Positions 18,838-28,454 of a stretch of DNA of 64,000 nucleotides are shown in pieces; the stretch's first letter is position 1; each line of letters starts with the position of its first letter. The DNA is taken from NCBI RefSeq assembly GCF_040783535.2, contig NZ_JBFONW020000003.1:124001-188000 (forward strand), written 5' to 3'. The stretch comes from Aestuariibius insulae. GTDB taxonomy: Bacteria > Pseudomonadota > Alphaproteobacteria > Rhodobacterales > Rhodobacteraceae. The translations under genes and the position numbers were made by a program. The notes beneath the pieces were generated by a model that was given only the letters and a program-made list of their open reading frames with translations, had not been told where the DNA came from and searched no databases.

Positions 18838-19305
18838 ATGTCTCACCAGATTCGGCTCGCGGGACCGTCTGATATCGAAGCGCTCATGCCCGCTGCGAAA
18901 GCCGTGCAGGATCTGCATTCGGCCGCATATCCCGACCTCTACCGCGCGGATCTAGCGGACGAGAATTGGCACACCCATTTCCAGAAGAGCATGAAAGATC
19001 CGCACGGCTTCGTCCTGATGGAGGAGGCCGGACGAGGCTATCTGATTGCCGAACGGATCGTGAAGGCAGAAACGTTCTTCGGCCAAGCCTCGATCCACGG
19101 CTATCTGCAGCAGATCTCGGTCGTCGAAGCCGCACAAGGGCAGGGGATCGCCACAGCTCTCGTGGAGGAAATGAAACGCCGGTTTCGCGCCGCAGGTTAC
19201 TCCAGGTGGACAGCGAGCCACATCGCGACGAACCACGCCTCTGCCGCCCTTCTGCGCAAAGCAGGAGCCGAGCCCTTCCTCGTCAGCCTGTCTGCGACCC
19301 TCTAG
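18838..19305 (+). CDS. GNAT family N-acetyltransferase
   Basis: A 155-residue acetyl-CoA-dependent transferase. The core motif A is LQQISVVEAAQGQGIATALVEE, containing the Q-x-x-G-x-A pyrophosphate-binding loop, and a following strand SRWTASHIATNHASAALLRKAG supplies motif B. Substrate cannot be predicted. It lies 31 bases downstream of efp and may be cotranscribed with it, although a functional link is not evident. The stop is followed within 13 bases by a row of three palindromes. Confidence 0.82.
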   Translation: MSHQIRLAGPSDIEALMPAAKAVQDLHSAAYPDLYRADLADENWHTHFQKSMKDPHGFVLMEEAGRGYLIAERIVKAETFFGQASIHGYLQQISVVEAAQGQGIATALVEEMKRRFRAAGYSRWTASHIATNHASAALLRKAGAEPFLVSLSATL

Positions 19306-19317
19306 CCGCCCGCTAGC

Positions 19318-19393
19318 CAGAATTTTCTAGAAAATTCTGCATCCCAAAATCTTCTAGAAGATTTTGACTTCAAGATCCTTCTAGAAGGATCTT
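19318..19393. repeat. Three perfect 22-bp palindromes at exact 27-bp spacing
   Basis: Three different perfect palindromes fill the gap between two converging genes: 19318-19339, 19345-19366 and 19372-19393, separated by 5-base spacers. All share the centre TTCTAGAA; the left arms are CAGAATTTT, CAAAATCTT and AAGATCCTT. As RNA each makes a 9-bp hairpin with a CTAG loop on either strand. The arms differ while symmetry is kept, so structure rather than sequence seems to be conserved. It could be a double-sided transcription terminator or a REP-like element. Confidence 0.9.
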
Positions 19394-20134
19394 TCACCCC
19401 CCGGCGGTCTCCATCAACGGCACGATCCGCGCGTCCCCCGCGCTCAGCTCCGCCTTGGCCCGGTCAAACCGCAGGAATGCGATCGCCCTCTCTCCCGCCT
19501 GCGTATGGAGCGTTCCGGCCTCTCGCCCGTCAGGCATCGAAATAGGCGTCCCAGCTTCCGCTCTTCCGTCGATCGCCACCTGCACCAATCCCTTGCGCAG
19601 GTCGGTCTTGTGCTTCATCCGGGCCACGATCTCCTGACCGACAAAACAGCCCTTCCGGAAATCCACGCCATTGAGCCGCTCAAACCCCGCCTCGAGAATA
19701 TACGTCTCGGGCCCCAGCTCGATCCCGGCCTTCGGGATCACATGCTCCACCCGGATCCGGTCCCACTCCACATCCTGCCCAGGCTGCCGGTCATAGCCGC
19801 GCCAGCCCAAAGCCTCGTGCCGTGGATCCGTAAAGGCACCGTTCGGCACGTCGCCCAGCCCCCGCGCTACGGCCAGTTCCGTCTCTTCTATCGTCACATC
19901 CGCGCGCAGCCGGTACATCGTCAGCCGCTGCACCAGCCCCGGCGCGTGATCCTCGGCGACATCAAGATGAATCGCGCCCTCCCGCTCGAACAGTAGGAAA
20001 TCGGCGATGTATTTCCCCTGAGGCGTCAAAAGCGCCGCATAGACCATCCCGTTCGTCAGCCCGTCCAGCTCGTTCGTCACCAAATCGTTGAGAAACTTCG
20101 CGGCATCGCTGCCCGAGATCTTCAGAACGGTCAT
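19394..20134 (-). CDS. ygfZ: YgfZ/GcvT-type folate-binding protein
   Basis: A 246-residue tetrahydrofolate-binding protein related to the glycine cleavage T-protein. The diagnostic YgfZ motif K-G-C-x-x-G-Q-E is present as KGCFVGQEIVARM, with the conserved Cys. These proteins assist iron-sulfur cluster enzymes such as MiaB in the cytosol. It is shorter than E. coli YgfZ, as usual in alphaproteobacteria. Its ATG overlaps the stop of the upstream ABC transporter gene by 4 bases, so it is the last gene of a three-gene operon. Confidence 0.88.
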   Translation of the reverse strand: MTVLKISGSDAAKFLNDLVTNELDGLTNGMVYAALLTPQGKYIADFLLFEREGAIHLDVAEDHAPGLVQRLTMYRLRADVTIEETELAVARGLGDVPNGAFTDPRHEALGWRGYDRQPGQDVEWDRIRVEHVIPKAGIELGPETYILEAGFERLNGVDFRKGCFVGQEIVARMKHKTDLRKGLVQVAIDGRAEAGTPISMPDGREAGTLHTQAGERAIAFLRFDRAKAELSAGDARIVPLMETAGG

Positions 20135-21897
20135 TCCGCGGCCTCCCGGAACTGCATATTGTAAAGATCCGCGTAAAGACCGCCGCGCTCCAGCAGCGCA
20201 TCATGCGTACCTTCCTCCGCCACGCGTCCCTGATCCATCACCACGATCTTGTCCGCATCGCGCACGGTCGAGAGCCGGTGCGCGATGACCAGCGTCGTAC
20301 GGCCCTTGCTGAGCTTCTCCAAAGCGGCCTGCACCACCGCTTCGGACTTCGTATCCAAAGCCGAAGTCGCCTCGTCCAGCAGCAGGATCGGCGTATCGCG
20401 CAGCAGCGCCCTTGCAATCGCGACCCGCTGCCGCTGGCCGCCCGACAGGTTCGATCCGCGCGGCCCCACCGGACTATCGAGCCCGTCCGAAAGCTGCCCG
20501 ATGAAATCGGAGACATGAGCCGCCTCCAGCGCCGCCTGCAAGGCTTCATCTGGAACGTCCCGGCGGCCGAGCAGGATGTTCTCCCGCACGCTCTCGTCAA
20601 AAAGCAGCGCATCCTGCGTGACCACCGAATAAAGGCTCCGCAGCTCGGCCAGCTCCAGCTCTTCGATGGGCACGCCCGCGATGCTCACCCGGCCCGCGCG
20701 CGGCTCGATCAGCCGCGTCAGCACGTTGAACACGGTCGACTTGCCCGCGCCCGAAGCGCCGACCAAAGCCGTCGTCTGGCCCGCCTCGGCGGTGAAGGAG
20801 GCGCCTTTCAGAACCGGCAGATCCTCATAGGCCAGCTCGACATTCTCAAGCCGGACCTGCGGCACCTCGCGCGGGGCCGGTCGGGGCGCCGCCGGGATCG
20901 TCAGCGTCGGATGCGTATCGAAGAGCGCCCGGATCCGCTCGATCCCCGCCGCCGCCGATTGCCAGAGACCCGCCAGCCCCGCCAGACGCCGCACCGGATC
21001 GAAGGCCGAACCCATCGCAAAGAAGAAGGCGACGAAATCGCCCGCCGTCCCTTGCCCATTGATGATCTGGCTGCCGCAAAAGATCAGCACCGCGAAAAAG
21101 CCCACACCGGCCATCACATCGGCCATGCCGGGCACCAGGGCTCGCCCGAAAGCGGTCTTCATCTGCGCCCGGTTGCGCTCCAGGATCAGCCGCTCGTAGC
21201 GGTCGCCCTGATAGTCCTCCAGCGCATTCAGCTTGACCGGGTTGATCCCGTGAAACACCTCGTCGAGCCGCAGCGACATCTTGCCCGACAGCTCCCGCGC
21301 TTCGCGCGACGTATCGCGGACATAGCTTTGCGCCAGATAGGCAGGCAGAACGAGGATCGGCACGCCGACCAGCGCCACCAGCATCCATTGCGGATTGATG
21401 GCAAAGGCGACCCCCATCAGCGAAAACAGCATCACCACGTCGCGCCCGGCACCCGAGATCAGCGCCCCCCAGACCGAATTGACGCCGCCCACATCGCCCT
21501 GCACCCGCTCGATCAGGTAGCCCGGCGGATGGTTCTGGTGAAAGGTCACATCCAGCGTCATCAAATGGCGCATCAGCCCGGTCGTGATCTCGGCCGCCGA
21601 GCGCTGCTTGATCCGCGTGACCAGCAACTTCTGCCCGACCGACATCGTCCCGCGCAGAACAAAGGTTCCGAAAACGATAAAGGCGATGCCCCACAGCGCG
21701 CTCATATCGCTGCCCGCAAAGGCGATATCGAAGGTCGGCTTGAGCATATAGGCCAGAACGCCGACCATCGCGCCTTCGACGGACATCATCGCCATCGCGA
21801 GAAACAGCCACCACTTGTGCTTGGCCAGATACCGCTTCCACAGCCACAGGAACAGCGTGCGCGGCTCCTCCGTCGGTGTGCCCTTGGGCGCTCTCAT
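20131..21897 (-). CDS. ABC exporter, permease-ATPase fusion (MsbA-like)
   Basis: A 588-residue half-transporter. Six transmembrane helices occupy about the first 320 residues, followed by an ATPase with Walker A GASGAGKST, signature LSGGQRQRVAIARALL, Walker B PILLLDEATSALD and the switch His in IAHRLST. The order matches MsbA/LmrA-type exporters of lipids or amphipathic drugs. I take ATG 21897 because it overlaps the upstream stop as ATGA; a GTG at 21906 gives three more residues. It lies between a tyrosine-phosphatase-like gene and ygfZ in one operon. Substrate unknown. Confidence 0.9.
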   Translation of the reverse strand: MRAPKGTPTEEPRTLFLWLWKRYLAKHKWWLFLAMAMMSVEGAMVGVLAYMLKPTFDIAFAGSDMSALWGIAFIVFGTFVLRGTMSVGQKLLVTRIKQRSAAEITTGLMRHLMTLDVTFHQNHPPGYLIERVQGDVGGVNSVWGALISGAGRDVVMLFSLMGVAFAINPQWMLVALVGVPILVLPAYLAQSYVRDTSREARELSGKMSLRLDEVFHGINPVKLNALEDYQGDRYERLILERNRAQMKTAFGRALVPGMADVMAGVGFFAVLIFCGSQIINGQGTAGDFVAFFFAMGSAFDPVRRLAGLAGLWQSAAAGIERIRALFDTHPTLTIPAAPRPAPREVPQVRLENVELAYEDLPVLKGASFTAEAGQTTALVGASGAGKSTVFNVLTRLIEPRAGRVSIAGVPIEELELAELRSLYSVVTQDALLFDESVRENILLGRRDVPDEALQAALEAAHVSDFIGQLSDGLDSPVGPRGSNLSGGQRQRVAIARALLRDTPILLLDEATSALDTKSEAVVQAALEKLSKGRTTLVIAHRLSTVRDADKIVVMDQGRVAEEGTHDALLERGGLYADLYNMQFREAAE

Positions 21898-22592
21898 CGT
21901 TTCCACCGCGGCAGGGCATCGAACGAGGCCTGGATCGCATGGCGGTCATAAACCGTCGCGATCCACTCTTCAAAACCCATCTCCGCCTCGCGTTCTTCGT
22001 AAAGATCCAGAATATGATCGAGCACACCGGTAGCCGTCTTGCGGAAATGAATGAACTTCGCGCCCAGTTGCTTGCGCGCCTCCGCCACAGGCCGCCCCTC
22101 CATCACCATCTGGTAGACGGCCGAGGCGAACCCGGCCCGGTCCGCACCCGATTTGCAATGGATCAGCAGCGGCTTCGGCAGCGTTTTCAGATGCGCAATC
22201 AACTCCTGATATTCCTCGCGTTTGGCGGTCCGGCGGGCATAGAGCCTCAGATCCACCATCTCGATCCCTAGACGGTCGCAGATCGCGCGTTCCTCGTGAT
22301 AATGCCCGCGCCTTTCCTGCCCGCGCAGGTTCAGGATCGTGCGGATCCCCATATCGTAATAGCGTTGCAGCCGCGCGGGCGTCGGATGGTTCGACCGCCA
22401 GACGCCATCCGCGACAGGGAAGAAATTCGTCCACCAGTGCCGCAGGTATTTCTGGTCGAACAGGTTGTCGTGCCACGCCGCCAGCTTGCGCCCCTCGGGG
22501 GTCGCATATTCCTCGGGCGTCATCTTGCGCATCCGCCGCCTCAGATCGCGGTAGCGGTCCATCACGGATCTTGAGGGGCTTGGCTCGCTCAT
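21894..22592 (-). CDS. Tyrosine/dual-specificity phosphatase-like protein
   Basis: A 232-residue cytosolic protein with the Cys-x5-Arg catalytic loop HCKSGADRAG of protein-tyrosine/dual-specificity phosphatases. The upstream general-acid region is LRLYARRTAKREEYQ. The beta-alpha core ADGVWRSNHPTPARLQRYYDMGIRTILNLRG is typical of small DSP-type bacterial enzymes. The frame extends to 22730, but the segment before MSEPSPSRS is Arg/Gly-rich and non-conserved, so ATG 22592 is preferred. First gene of the operon with the ABC exporter and ygfZ. Substrate (phosphoprotein, phosphoinositide or phosphosugar) unknown. Confidence 0.82.
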   Translation of the reverse strand: MSEPSPSRSVMDRYRDLRRRMRKMTPEEYATPEGRKLAAWHDNLFDQKYLRHWWTNFFPVADGVWRSNHPTPARLQRYYDMGIRTILNLRGQERRGHYHEERAICDRLGIEMVDLRLYARRTAKREEYQELIAHLKTLPKPLLIHCKSGADRAGFASAVYQMVMEGRPVAEARKQLGAKFIHFRKTATGVLDHILDLYEEREAEMGFEEWIATVYDRHAIQASFDALPRWKR

Positions 22593-22695
22593 CACATCGC
22601 TGGATGTAGAGCCTCGGATCGCCCCCCGCAAGCGCGACCCCCGTTGCACCTTGGCTCCGCCCCGCCTATAGCGCCCGCCTGACAGGAGGCCCGAT

Positions 22696-23484
22696 ATGTC
22701 CGGCAGCGCCAATCTCAACGTGATGATCAAGACCGCCCGCGCCGCGGGCCGCCAACTTGTAAAGGACTTCGCCGAGGTCGAGCAGCTTCAGGTCTCGCGC
22801 AAGGGGCCGGGCGATTTCGTCTCCCGCGCCGACACCGCCGCCGAGCAGCTGATCCGCGAGGCGCTGATGGAGGCCCGTCCGACCTACGGCTTTCTCGGCG
22901 AGGAAGGCGAGGAGCATCACGGCGAGGATCCGACCCGCCGCTGGATCGTCGATCCGCTGGACGGAACGACCAACTTTCTGCACGGAATGCCCCATTGGGC
23001 GATCTCCATCGCGCTCGAACACAAAGGCCAGCCGGTCGCAGGCGTGATCTACGATCCCGCCAAGGACGAGATGTTCTGGGCCGAAAAAGGGCAGGGCGCC
23101 TATATGAACGAAAGCCGCCTGCGCGTCTCGGCCCGCACGAAGATGGCCGATTGCGTCTTCGCCACGGGCCTGCCCTACGGCCCGTCCAAACACCTGCCCG
23201 CCTCGCTGCAGGACATGGCCCGCCTTCTGCCCGCCTGCGCCGGCGTCCGCCGCTGGGGCGCCGCCGCGCTCGACATGGCCTATGTGGCCGCCGGCCGCTA
23301 CGACGGCTTCTGGGAGCGCGGCCTCAACGCCTGGGACCTCGCCGCCGGCATCGTCATCGCCCGCGAAGCAGGCGCCTTCGCCGAGGCGATGGACGCGCGC
23401 GGCAACATCCTCGAAGACGGCTCCGTCATCTGCGCCAATGACGGCATCTTCGAACAATTCGCCAAGGTAATCCGGAACGCGTGA
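22696..23484 (+). CDS. suhB: Inositol monophosphatase family protein
   Basis: A 262-residue Mg2+-dependent, Li+-sensitive type phosphatase. Metal ligands are visible in FLGEEGEE, WIVDPLDGTTNFLHG and the C-terminal WERGLNAWDLAAG. It should dephosphorylate inositol-1-phosphate or similar sugar phosphates; in E. coli the SuhB relative also binds RNA polymerase antitermination complexes. The start is well supported by ACAGGAGG upstream. It is divergent from the phosphatase-like gene by about 100 bases. Confidence 0.92.
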   Translation: MSGSANLNVMIKTARAAGRQLVKDFAEVEQLQVSRKGPGDFVSRADTAAEQLIREALMEARPTYGFLGEEGEEHHGEDPTRRWIVDPLDGTTNFLHGMPHWAISIALEHKGQPVAGVIYDPAKDEMFWAEKGQGAYMNESRLRVSARTKMADCVFATGLPYGPSKHLPASLQDMARLLPACAGVRRWGAAALDMAYVAAGRYDGFWERGLNAWDLAAGIVIAREAGAFAEAMDARGNILEDGSVICANDGIFEQFAKVIRNA

Positions 23485-23517
23485 ACTTCTCGCAAGACAG
23501 CGCCCCGGACTATCAAG

Positions 23518-24156
23518 TTATTGCAATCGACAATTCGTCCGCCTGCCAACAAGCATCTCAGAAGCGACGCTTTGTTGCTCGCAGACGATCGGACGCTCCT
23601 CAACGGATCGATATGTCAGGGAAGCGGCAGCCGCTCCATACTGGCCTCGCAATGCGCTTTGCACTTCTGCAAGTTCTGCTGCCGATGCATCTGCATTATT
23701 GCCGATAACATGGACTGTTCCGGGCGACAGGTTCAGCGTCATCGTTTTCGTCCTTGGGCTGATATCGCTCTGGCTTATCCCCGAACTCTGAACGCCATCT
23801 GCAAACGCATAAAGCCCGGATGTTCCAGCAGATGTCGACATGACGCGATACTGAATACCGGACGGACCAGTTATAAAGATTTGCTGCTCTCCAGCTGCAA
23901 TCGGGAACCCGAAAGCGACCGTACCGGCACATCGTCTGATACCGCCGCAGCCTTGGAACTGCCCGGCTTGATTTACTGGACGAAAGAACATCGAGTAAAA
24001 TCCAAGTTGATGTCTCGTGGGTACAGCAAGATAGACACGATCTTGCGACACCTCAAAGGCGCTCAGAGCCCGATCTCCCGACTCCATCGAGCCATCCAGT
24101 TCCGCACATCCAACCAGTCCCAAAAAACAAATCGAAAACAAAAATCGAGAAATCAT
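23518..24156 (-). CDS. Putative lipoprotein of unknown function
   Basis: A 212-residue exported protein starting with a signal peptide that ends in the lipobox LVGC (MISRFLFSICFLGLVGC), so it is probably an outer-membrane-anchored lipoprotein. The mature part contains four further Cys residues that could form disulfides, and beta-rich stretches QIFITGPSGIQYRV and MTLNLSPGTVHVIGN. No family is recognised. The region is slightly AT-richer than its neighbours, which may mean a recent arrival. It converges with suhB. Confidence 0.65.
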   Translation of the reverse strand: MISRFLFSICFLGLVGCAELDGSMESGDRALSAFEVSQDRVYLAVPTRHQLGFYSMFFRPVNQAGQFQGCGGIRRCAGTVAFGFPIAAGEQQIFITGPSGIQYRVMSTSAGTSGLYAFADGVQSSGISQSDISPRTKTMTLNLSPGTVHVIGNNADASAAELAEVQSALRGQYGAAAASLTYRSVEERPIVCEQQSVASEMLVGRRTNCRLQ

Positions 24157-24262
24157 CTATACTTCTCCCAAATTGAATATCCGATAGACGTGGTCTTGAG
24201 GGCTGGTTATCGCAAGTACATGTTTATAAATCCTTTCTGACGTGTTGTATGAAAACGCCGAT

Positions 24263-24610
24263 CTATTTGTAACTCGACCCGTCCACCCAACTCACAGGTT
24301 CGTAGTCCCTCGGCTGAACTCCCTCCAAAGCGCCAAGATTGACGCCGAACTCAGTCGGGTCCGACCTTCGCCGATGATGCGTGTAGATCCCGCAGATCGA
24401 GCAGAAGTAATGCTCCGCCACGCCGGTATTCCATTGATACAGTGTCAGCACATCCGCGCCCGTCACAATCCTCAGATCGCTCTCGTGAACCGACACGGTC
24501 GCCGCCGCGCGCCGCTTGCAGAACGAGCAGTTGCAGCGCCGGGGCCGCGCGCGCTCAAGATCGACGCTCACCTGAAGTTCGACCGCGCCGCAATGGCATG
24601 TCACTTTCAT
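24263..24610 (-). CDS. GFA/CENP-V family zinc protein
   Basis: A 115-residue glutathione-dependent formaldehyde-activating (GFA) family protein. Zinc-binding cysteines appear in the family order: CHCGAVEL near the start, RRCNCSFCKRR, and the second site FCSICGIYTHH. ATG 24610 is preferred over the longer frame because AGGGAGG lies 6 bases upstream and relatives start MKVTCHCG. GFA proteins bind glutathione adducts or act as small S-(hydroxymethyl)glutathione helpers; real substrates are rarely known. Confidence 0.88.
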   Translation of the reverse strand: MKVTCHCGAVELQVSVDLERARPRRCNCSFCKRRAAATVSVHESDLRIVTGADVLTLYQWNTGVAEHYFCSICGIYTHHRRRSDPTEFGVNLGALEGVQPRDYEPVSWVDGSSYK

Positions 24611-24749
24611 CCTCCGCCTCCCTCTGATTGCCGGTGCCGCTCCGACGGCGACCATTCAACGATCCCGCTTTAAGATCTGGTATTGTTTCGATCTGCCGCG
24701 CAACGGTTTATCGCGCGGTGCCTTAACCAAGCTTCATGCGAAAAATCCA

Positions 24750-24786
24750 CCGACGGGATACCGACGTATTACCGACCGGATACCGA
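24750..24786. repeat. Imperfect direct repeat CCGACGGGATACCGA
   Basis: CCGACGGGATACCGA at 24750-24764 recurs as CCGACCGGATACCGA at 24772-24786, one mismatch at a 22-base period, in the 230-base gap between the GFA gene and the rhomboid gene. Two helical turns of spacing would suit a dimeric regulator, but this is only a suggestion. Confidence 0.45.
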
Positions 24787-24841
24787 AGGCTCGTTTTGCC
24801 ACCAAAGCCAGCGTTAACAGGTGAGTCGCGCCACTCGCAGC

Positions 24842-25579
24842 CTAGCGCCGCCGGATCACCGGTATCGACGACCGACTATAGGTGGCATCGGGATGAGGCG
24901 GATGCCCATGCGTCCTTCGCCAAAACCCCGCTCCTCCCAGTTTGAGCCAGACCGGGACCGCAAAGATCGCACCGACCACGAACCCCCCCGCATGCGCCCA
25001 ATAGGCAACCCCTCCGACGGAAGGGTCCGCCATGACGCCGCGCAGTACCTGAAAGCCGAACCACAACGCCAGCATCAACCAGGCCGGGACCGGAATGATG
25101 CGAAAAAAGACAATAAATATCAGCAGGATATCGACTTTGGCCTTGGGAAACAAAAGCAGGTATCCGCCCATCACACCGGCAATCGCCCCCGATGCGCCGA
25201 CCATCGGAATCTGCGACAGCGGCTCCGTCACATACTGCGCGATCGAGGCGGCAAGCCCGCAGGCCAAATAGAAAATCAGGTAGGGCAGGCACCCCATCTC
25301 GTCTTCGAGGTTGTCCCCGAAAATCCAGAGAAACAGCATGTTTCCCGCAAGATGCATCCAGCCGCCATGCAGAAAAATCGACGTAACCAACCCCAAAGTG
25401 CCGTCCCCTTCCGACAACCGAGCCGGGACAAATCCCCAGTCCCAGAAGATCTGAGCGAGCCGCCGCGGTTCATCAAAGGCATCCGCATAACTAAGGAAAA
25501 TCAGAACGTTAGCCGCGATCAGCGCATAGGTCACGATCGGCGTCTGACGGGACGGGTTGTGGTCTCGGATCGGCAGCAT
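24842..25579 (-). CDS. Rhomboid family intramembrane serine protease
   Basis: A 245-residue protein with six membrane segments. The catalytic Ser is in GASGAIAGVMGGYLL and the partner His in YWAHAGGFVVGAIF; the oxyanion-side HGGWMHLAGNMLFLWIFG is also typical. It should cut transmembrane proteins inside the cytoplasmic membrane. The C-terminal ~35 residues are a charged, Pro/Arg-rich cytosolic tail. It is divergent from the TPR protein gene. No substrate is suggested by the neighbourhood. Confidence 0.92.
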   Translation of the reverse strand: MLPIRDHNPSRQTPIVTYALIAANVLIFLSYADAFDEPRRLAQIFWDWGFVPARLSEGDGTLGLVTSIFLHGGWMHLAGNMLFLWIFGDNLEDEMGCLPYLIFYLACGLAASIAQYVTEPLSQIPMVGASGAIAGVMGGYLLLFPKAKVDILLIFIVFFRIIPVPAWLMLALWFGFQVLRGVMADPSVGGVAYWAHAGGFVVGAIFAVPVWLKLGGAGFWRRTHGHPPHPDATYSRSSIPVIRRR

Positions 25580-25669
25580 AACCCCAGACCTGACCTTTCC
25601 GCTTCATTGCGTCAAGCGGATGGACCCTGGCCTCTTGACGCAGCGCAAGGATGACCGATCCTTATCGCC

Positions 25670-26215
25670 ATGCGTCTATGTCTCCTATTTCTCGTCGCCA
25701 TTCCCGGCCTCGTCCTCGCCGACTGCCCGCCGCATGACCCCCAAAACGAGCTTCGATCAAGGCTTCTCGCCCATCTCAGCGTCGCTCCGACAGAGGACGC
25801 CGCCGCGCCGATCGCCTCGGAATTGTGGAGGATCTGGCTCACCGCTCCGGACCAGCAGGCACAAGATATGCTCGACAGCGGGATGGAGCGCCGCGAGATG
25901 TTCGATTTCGAGGGTGCGGAGGCGATCCTGACGGCTTTGACGGAATACTGCCCGGACTATGCGGAGGGCTGGAACCAGCGTGCCTTCGCGCGCTTCCTTC
26001 GGCAAGACTATGCAGGAGCACTAACTGATCTGGACGAGGCTCTGACGCTTTCTCCGGATCACATCGCCGCCCGGTCCGGTAAGGCGCTGACCTTGATGGG
26101 CCTGGGCCGCACGGACGAGGCACAGGGCGTTCTACGTGACGCCCTGGACCTCAATCCTTGGCTGCCCGAGCGCAGCCTTCTGCAAGAGACAATCGATCAA
26201 GAGCGGGAGCTCTAG
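25670..26215 (+). CDS. Exported TPR-repeat protein
   Basis: A 181-residue protein with an N-terminal signal peptide (MRLCLLFLVAIPGLVLA) and at least three tetratricopeptide-like helix pairs, for example AEGWNQRAFARFLRQDYAGALTD and AARSGKALTLMGLGRTDEA with the Leu/Ala spacing of TPRs. It is probably periplasmic and used for protein binding. Similar short TPR proteins are common in Rhodobacteraceae. The ribosome site is weak. It is the last well-formed core gene before tRNA-Leu. Confidence 0.75.
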   Translation: MRLCLLFLVAIPGLVLADCPPHDPQNELRSRLLAHLSVAPTEDAAAPIASELWRIWLTAPDQQAQDMLDSGMERREMFDFEGAEAILTALTEYCPDYAEGWNQRAFARFLRQDYAGALTDLDEALTLSPDHIAARSGKALTLMGLGRTDEAQGVLRDALDLNPWLPERSLLQETIDQEREL

Positions 26216-26433
26216 GCTCTTTGAGCCGCAATCGGGTAGGTCGGCGGGCCTCGACTTCAACGCATGAAAAATATGAAAAAGGGATAGATATCAGTATATT
26301 GCTTGGTGCTCATGCGGTAGTCAAACATAGAAATGCGAATAGCATGGCCCTGTGACAGAGCGCACAAAATATCTCGTTGCTTAAATGATCGTGGCCATAG
26401 CCAAAACCTTATGGCAACTATCAAGTTATCGAC

Positions 26434-26520
26434 GCGGACGTGGTGGAATCGGTAGACACAAGAGACTTAAAATCTCTCGATCGTATGATCGTGCGGGTTC
26501 AAGTCCCGCCGTCCGCACCA
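26434..26520 (+). tRNA. tRNA-Leu (UAA)
   Basis: An 87-base class II tRNA with acceptor GCGGACG pairing with CGTCCGC, anticodon loop CTTAAAA giving UAA, a variable arm around GATCGTATGATCG, T-arm GGGTTCAAGTCCC and an encoded 3' CCA. Gene content and composition change sharply just after its 3' end, so it is a plausible island insertion site. No second copy of its 3' end is seen elsewhere in the window. Confidence 0.95.
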
Positions 26521-28454
26521 TCCTCTTCTTAATGCGCAAGGGGGCGCTTTCTCGAAGGGGAAGTCAGAAGATAGAACCTCCTGCGCTGTTATAAATTTTC
26601 ATTCTACAACAATGCCTTGGGCTAGCGCTATATAAGTCGGGCTATGCTTGAATAAGGTCTTCGTAACGAGAAATGCAGTCTTCTATCGGTAAGGCCATCA
26701 ATCATCGACAGCTTGCCTCCGATCCTTGATCGCTCAAAGGGTCGCAACAAAGGCTCGCCCACCACAAGAGCGATCATGCGCCGGTCCTTATCAGGTTCGA
26801 TGTTGGAGACCTTCCTCACATTCTGTATGATCGAATGAACGAGGCGCGTATATGGCTCAGGAATACTGGTCATTTGGGAATAGCTGGATCGCGGCGTTCA
26901 TCTTGAACCGCGCTACCGGGCGCGCTGCGCTTCGGTAGTCTTGAGACTCATATGCTGATACATGACAAAACTTAAATCGCCTCGATCGCTAAAGTAATCA
27001 CGCGGCTCGCCAAAGACGATGGACAGCTAAGAAGCGAGACGTACAGCATGATCTGTGGCAGTTTCCGCGAACATCTCGCCGATAACACTGTCGGCGATTG
27101 CAGCATCGTAGATGGCCATTGTTATGAAGAGCCTTCGTTCGGCAATAGGTGCGTGTGAGGTCATGCTTAAGTCATCTTATTCACTGGTGCCTGCGCCAGA
27201 AGCATCAATTAATCCTCCCGCTACCGGAATTTGGCTGCGAAAGTGAGACTCGAACGATCTTTAATGGAAGTTCGGGTATGTCGGATTGCGCCGCAAATTT
27301 TGCGTTGGTTATGAGAAGAGTACTACTCAAAACGACGAGCCTGTATGACCGTCACAGGGGCTCGATGTGATACTTTCGAGAAACGAAGCACCACTGAAAT
27401 CTTGATCTATTTCGGAGAGGTGAATGCCGTCGTCCTCGGCTACAGGCAGTCGGCTGCCAACCAGCGGTCGACCGTCTCTGCTGTCTGACGCAAGGTTGCA
27501 TGCGATTCTTTCTACTTTTGAAGCGCAATCGACGCGCCAAATTCCTTCGTGTTTGGCTGCGCTACGACAGAGGCACAGTTATTGTATGCTGCAACAGTGC
27601 TGTTGAGAGTAATGCCTTCGACATAGTCTAAGAATGATGTCTTCGAAGTCGAGCCAGATTTCTAAAGACAAGTCTGCGTCATTGTTTGAGACATATAAGA
27701 GTGGCCTAAACGAGGCGGTGACAAATTGCCGTCCATCATGAAGCTCAACGATGTCATTCAGGAAAACTCGCTCAGATTCCCCTACAATAAAGTTCGTCCA
27801 AGTGAGCTGTCCTTCGTGTAAACGCTAACCGCACTGGAAGATCCGCGTACTATGATAATATTATTAAACGTTAAATCTCTATGCGAAATCGCCGAATCGC
27901 GCTCTGGGCATGGTCCGACGTCGACAACAACTTGCGACTTCACGCCGCTTTCTACGGATGGCTGCTGGATGTGGTCTATCTCATCGGCACAACATCATGA
28001 AACCTGACTATGAGATCCGGAAGAGCAGCTCAGAAACCGAGAGATCTTGTCCAAAGGACGTGGAGCGCATCAGATGCCCGCAAGGCAATAGCCATAGCCA
28101 ATCCGTCCTTTGAAATTTTGGTAGCAGCTAACGCAGCTTACATCTGGGGAGAGGGGCTATATACCTAACTAGCTAAATATACTTTAGCCATGGCATCTGC
28201 GCTAGCCAGTTTAATTCAAGAGTTAGGAATTAGATCTAATAACCGAAACACTTATCACCTCTGAGTTCTTCAAAGAGGTCCAAGATAAAAATGTTTCACG
28301 TAAATATATTGAAGTGCAACGTTAAGGTTATGAACTCGTCTATAGTCACTGTGGTTTGGCCAACACCACCGAGTGCAAAGACCATCGACCCATATTTTAC
28401 CATTTCCGCGAATGCCGAAGGCAGCCTCGCCCCTTGCGGAAATGACTTCCGGCG
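26521..28454. other. Gene-poor, AT-richer stretch after tRNA-Leu
   Basis: About 1.9 kb without a credible gene on either strand. The longest frames (e.g. 26628-26873 minus, 27149-27370 plus) show no known motif and lack ribosome sites. The texture is that of decayed horizontally acquired DNA. Confidence 0.5.

Noticed and set aside
20203..21951. 582-residue plus-strand frame opposite the ABC exporter
   Set aside because: Composition is Arg/His/Gln-rich without any domain, while the opposite strand encodes a clear ABC transporter.
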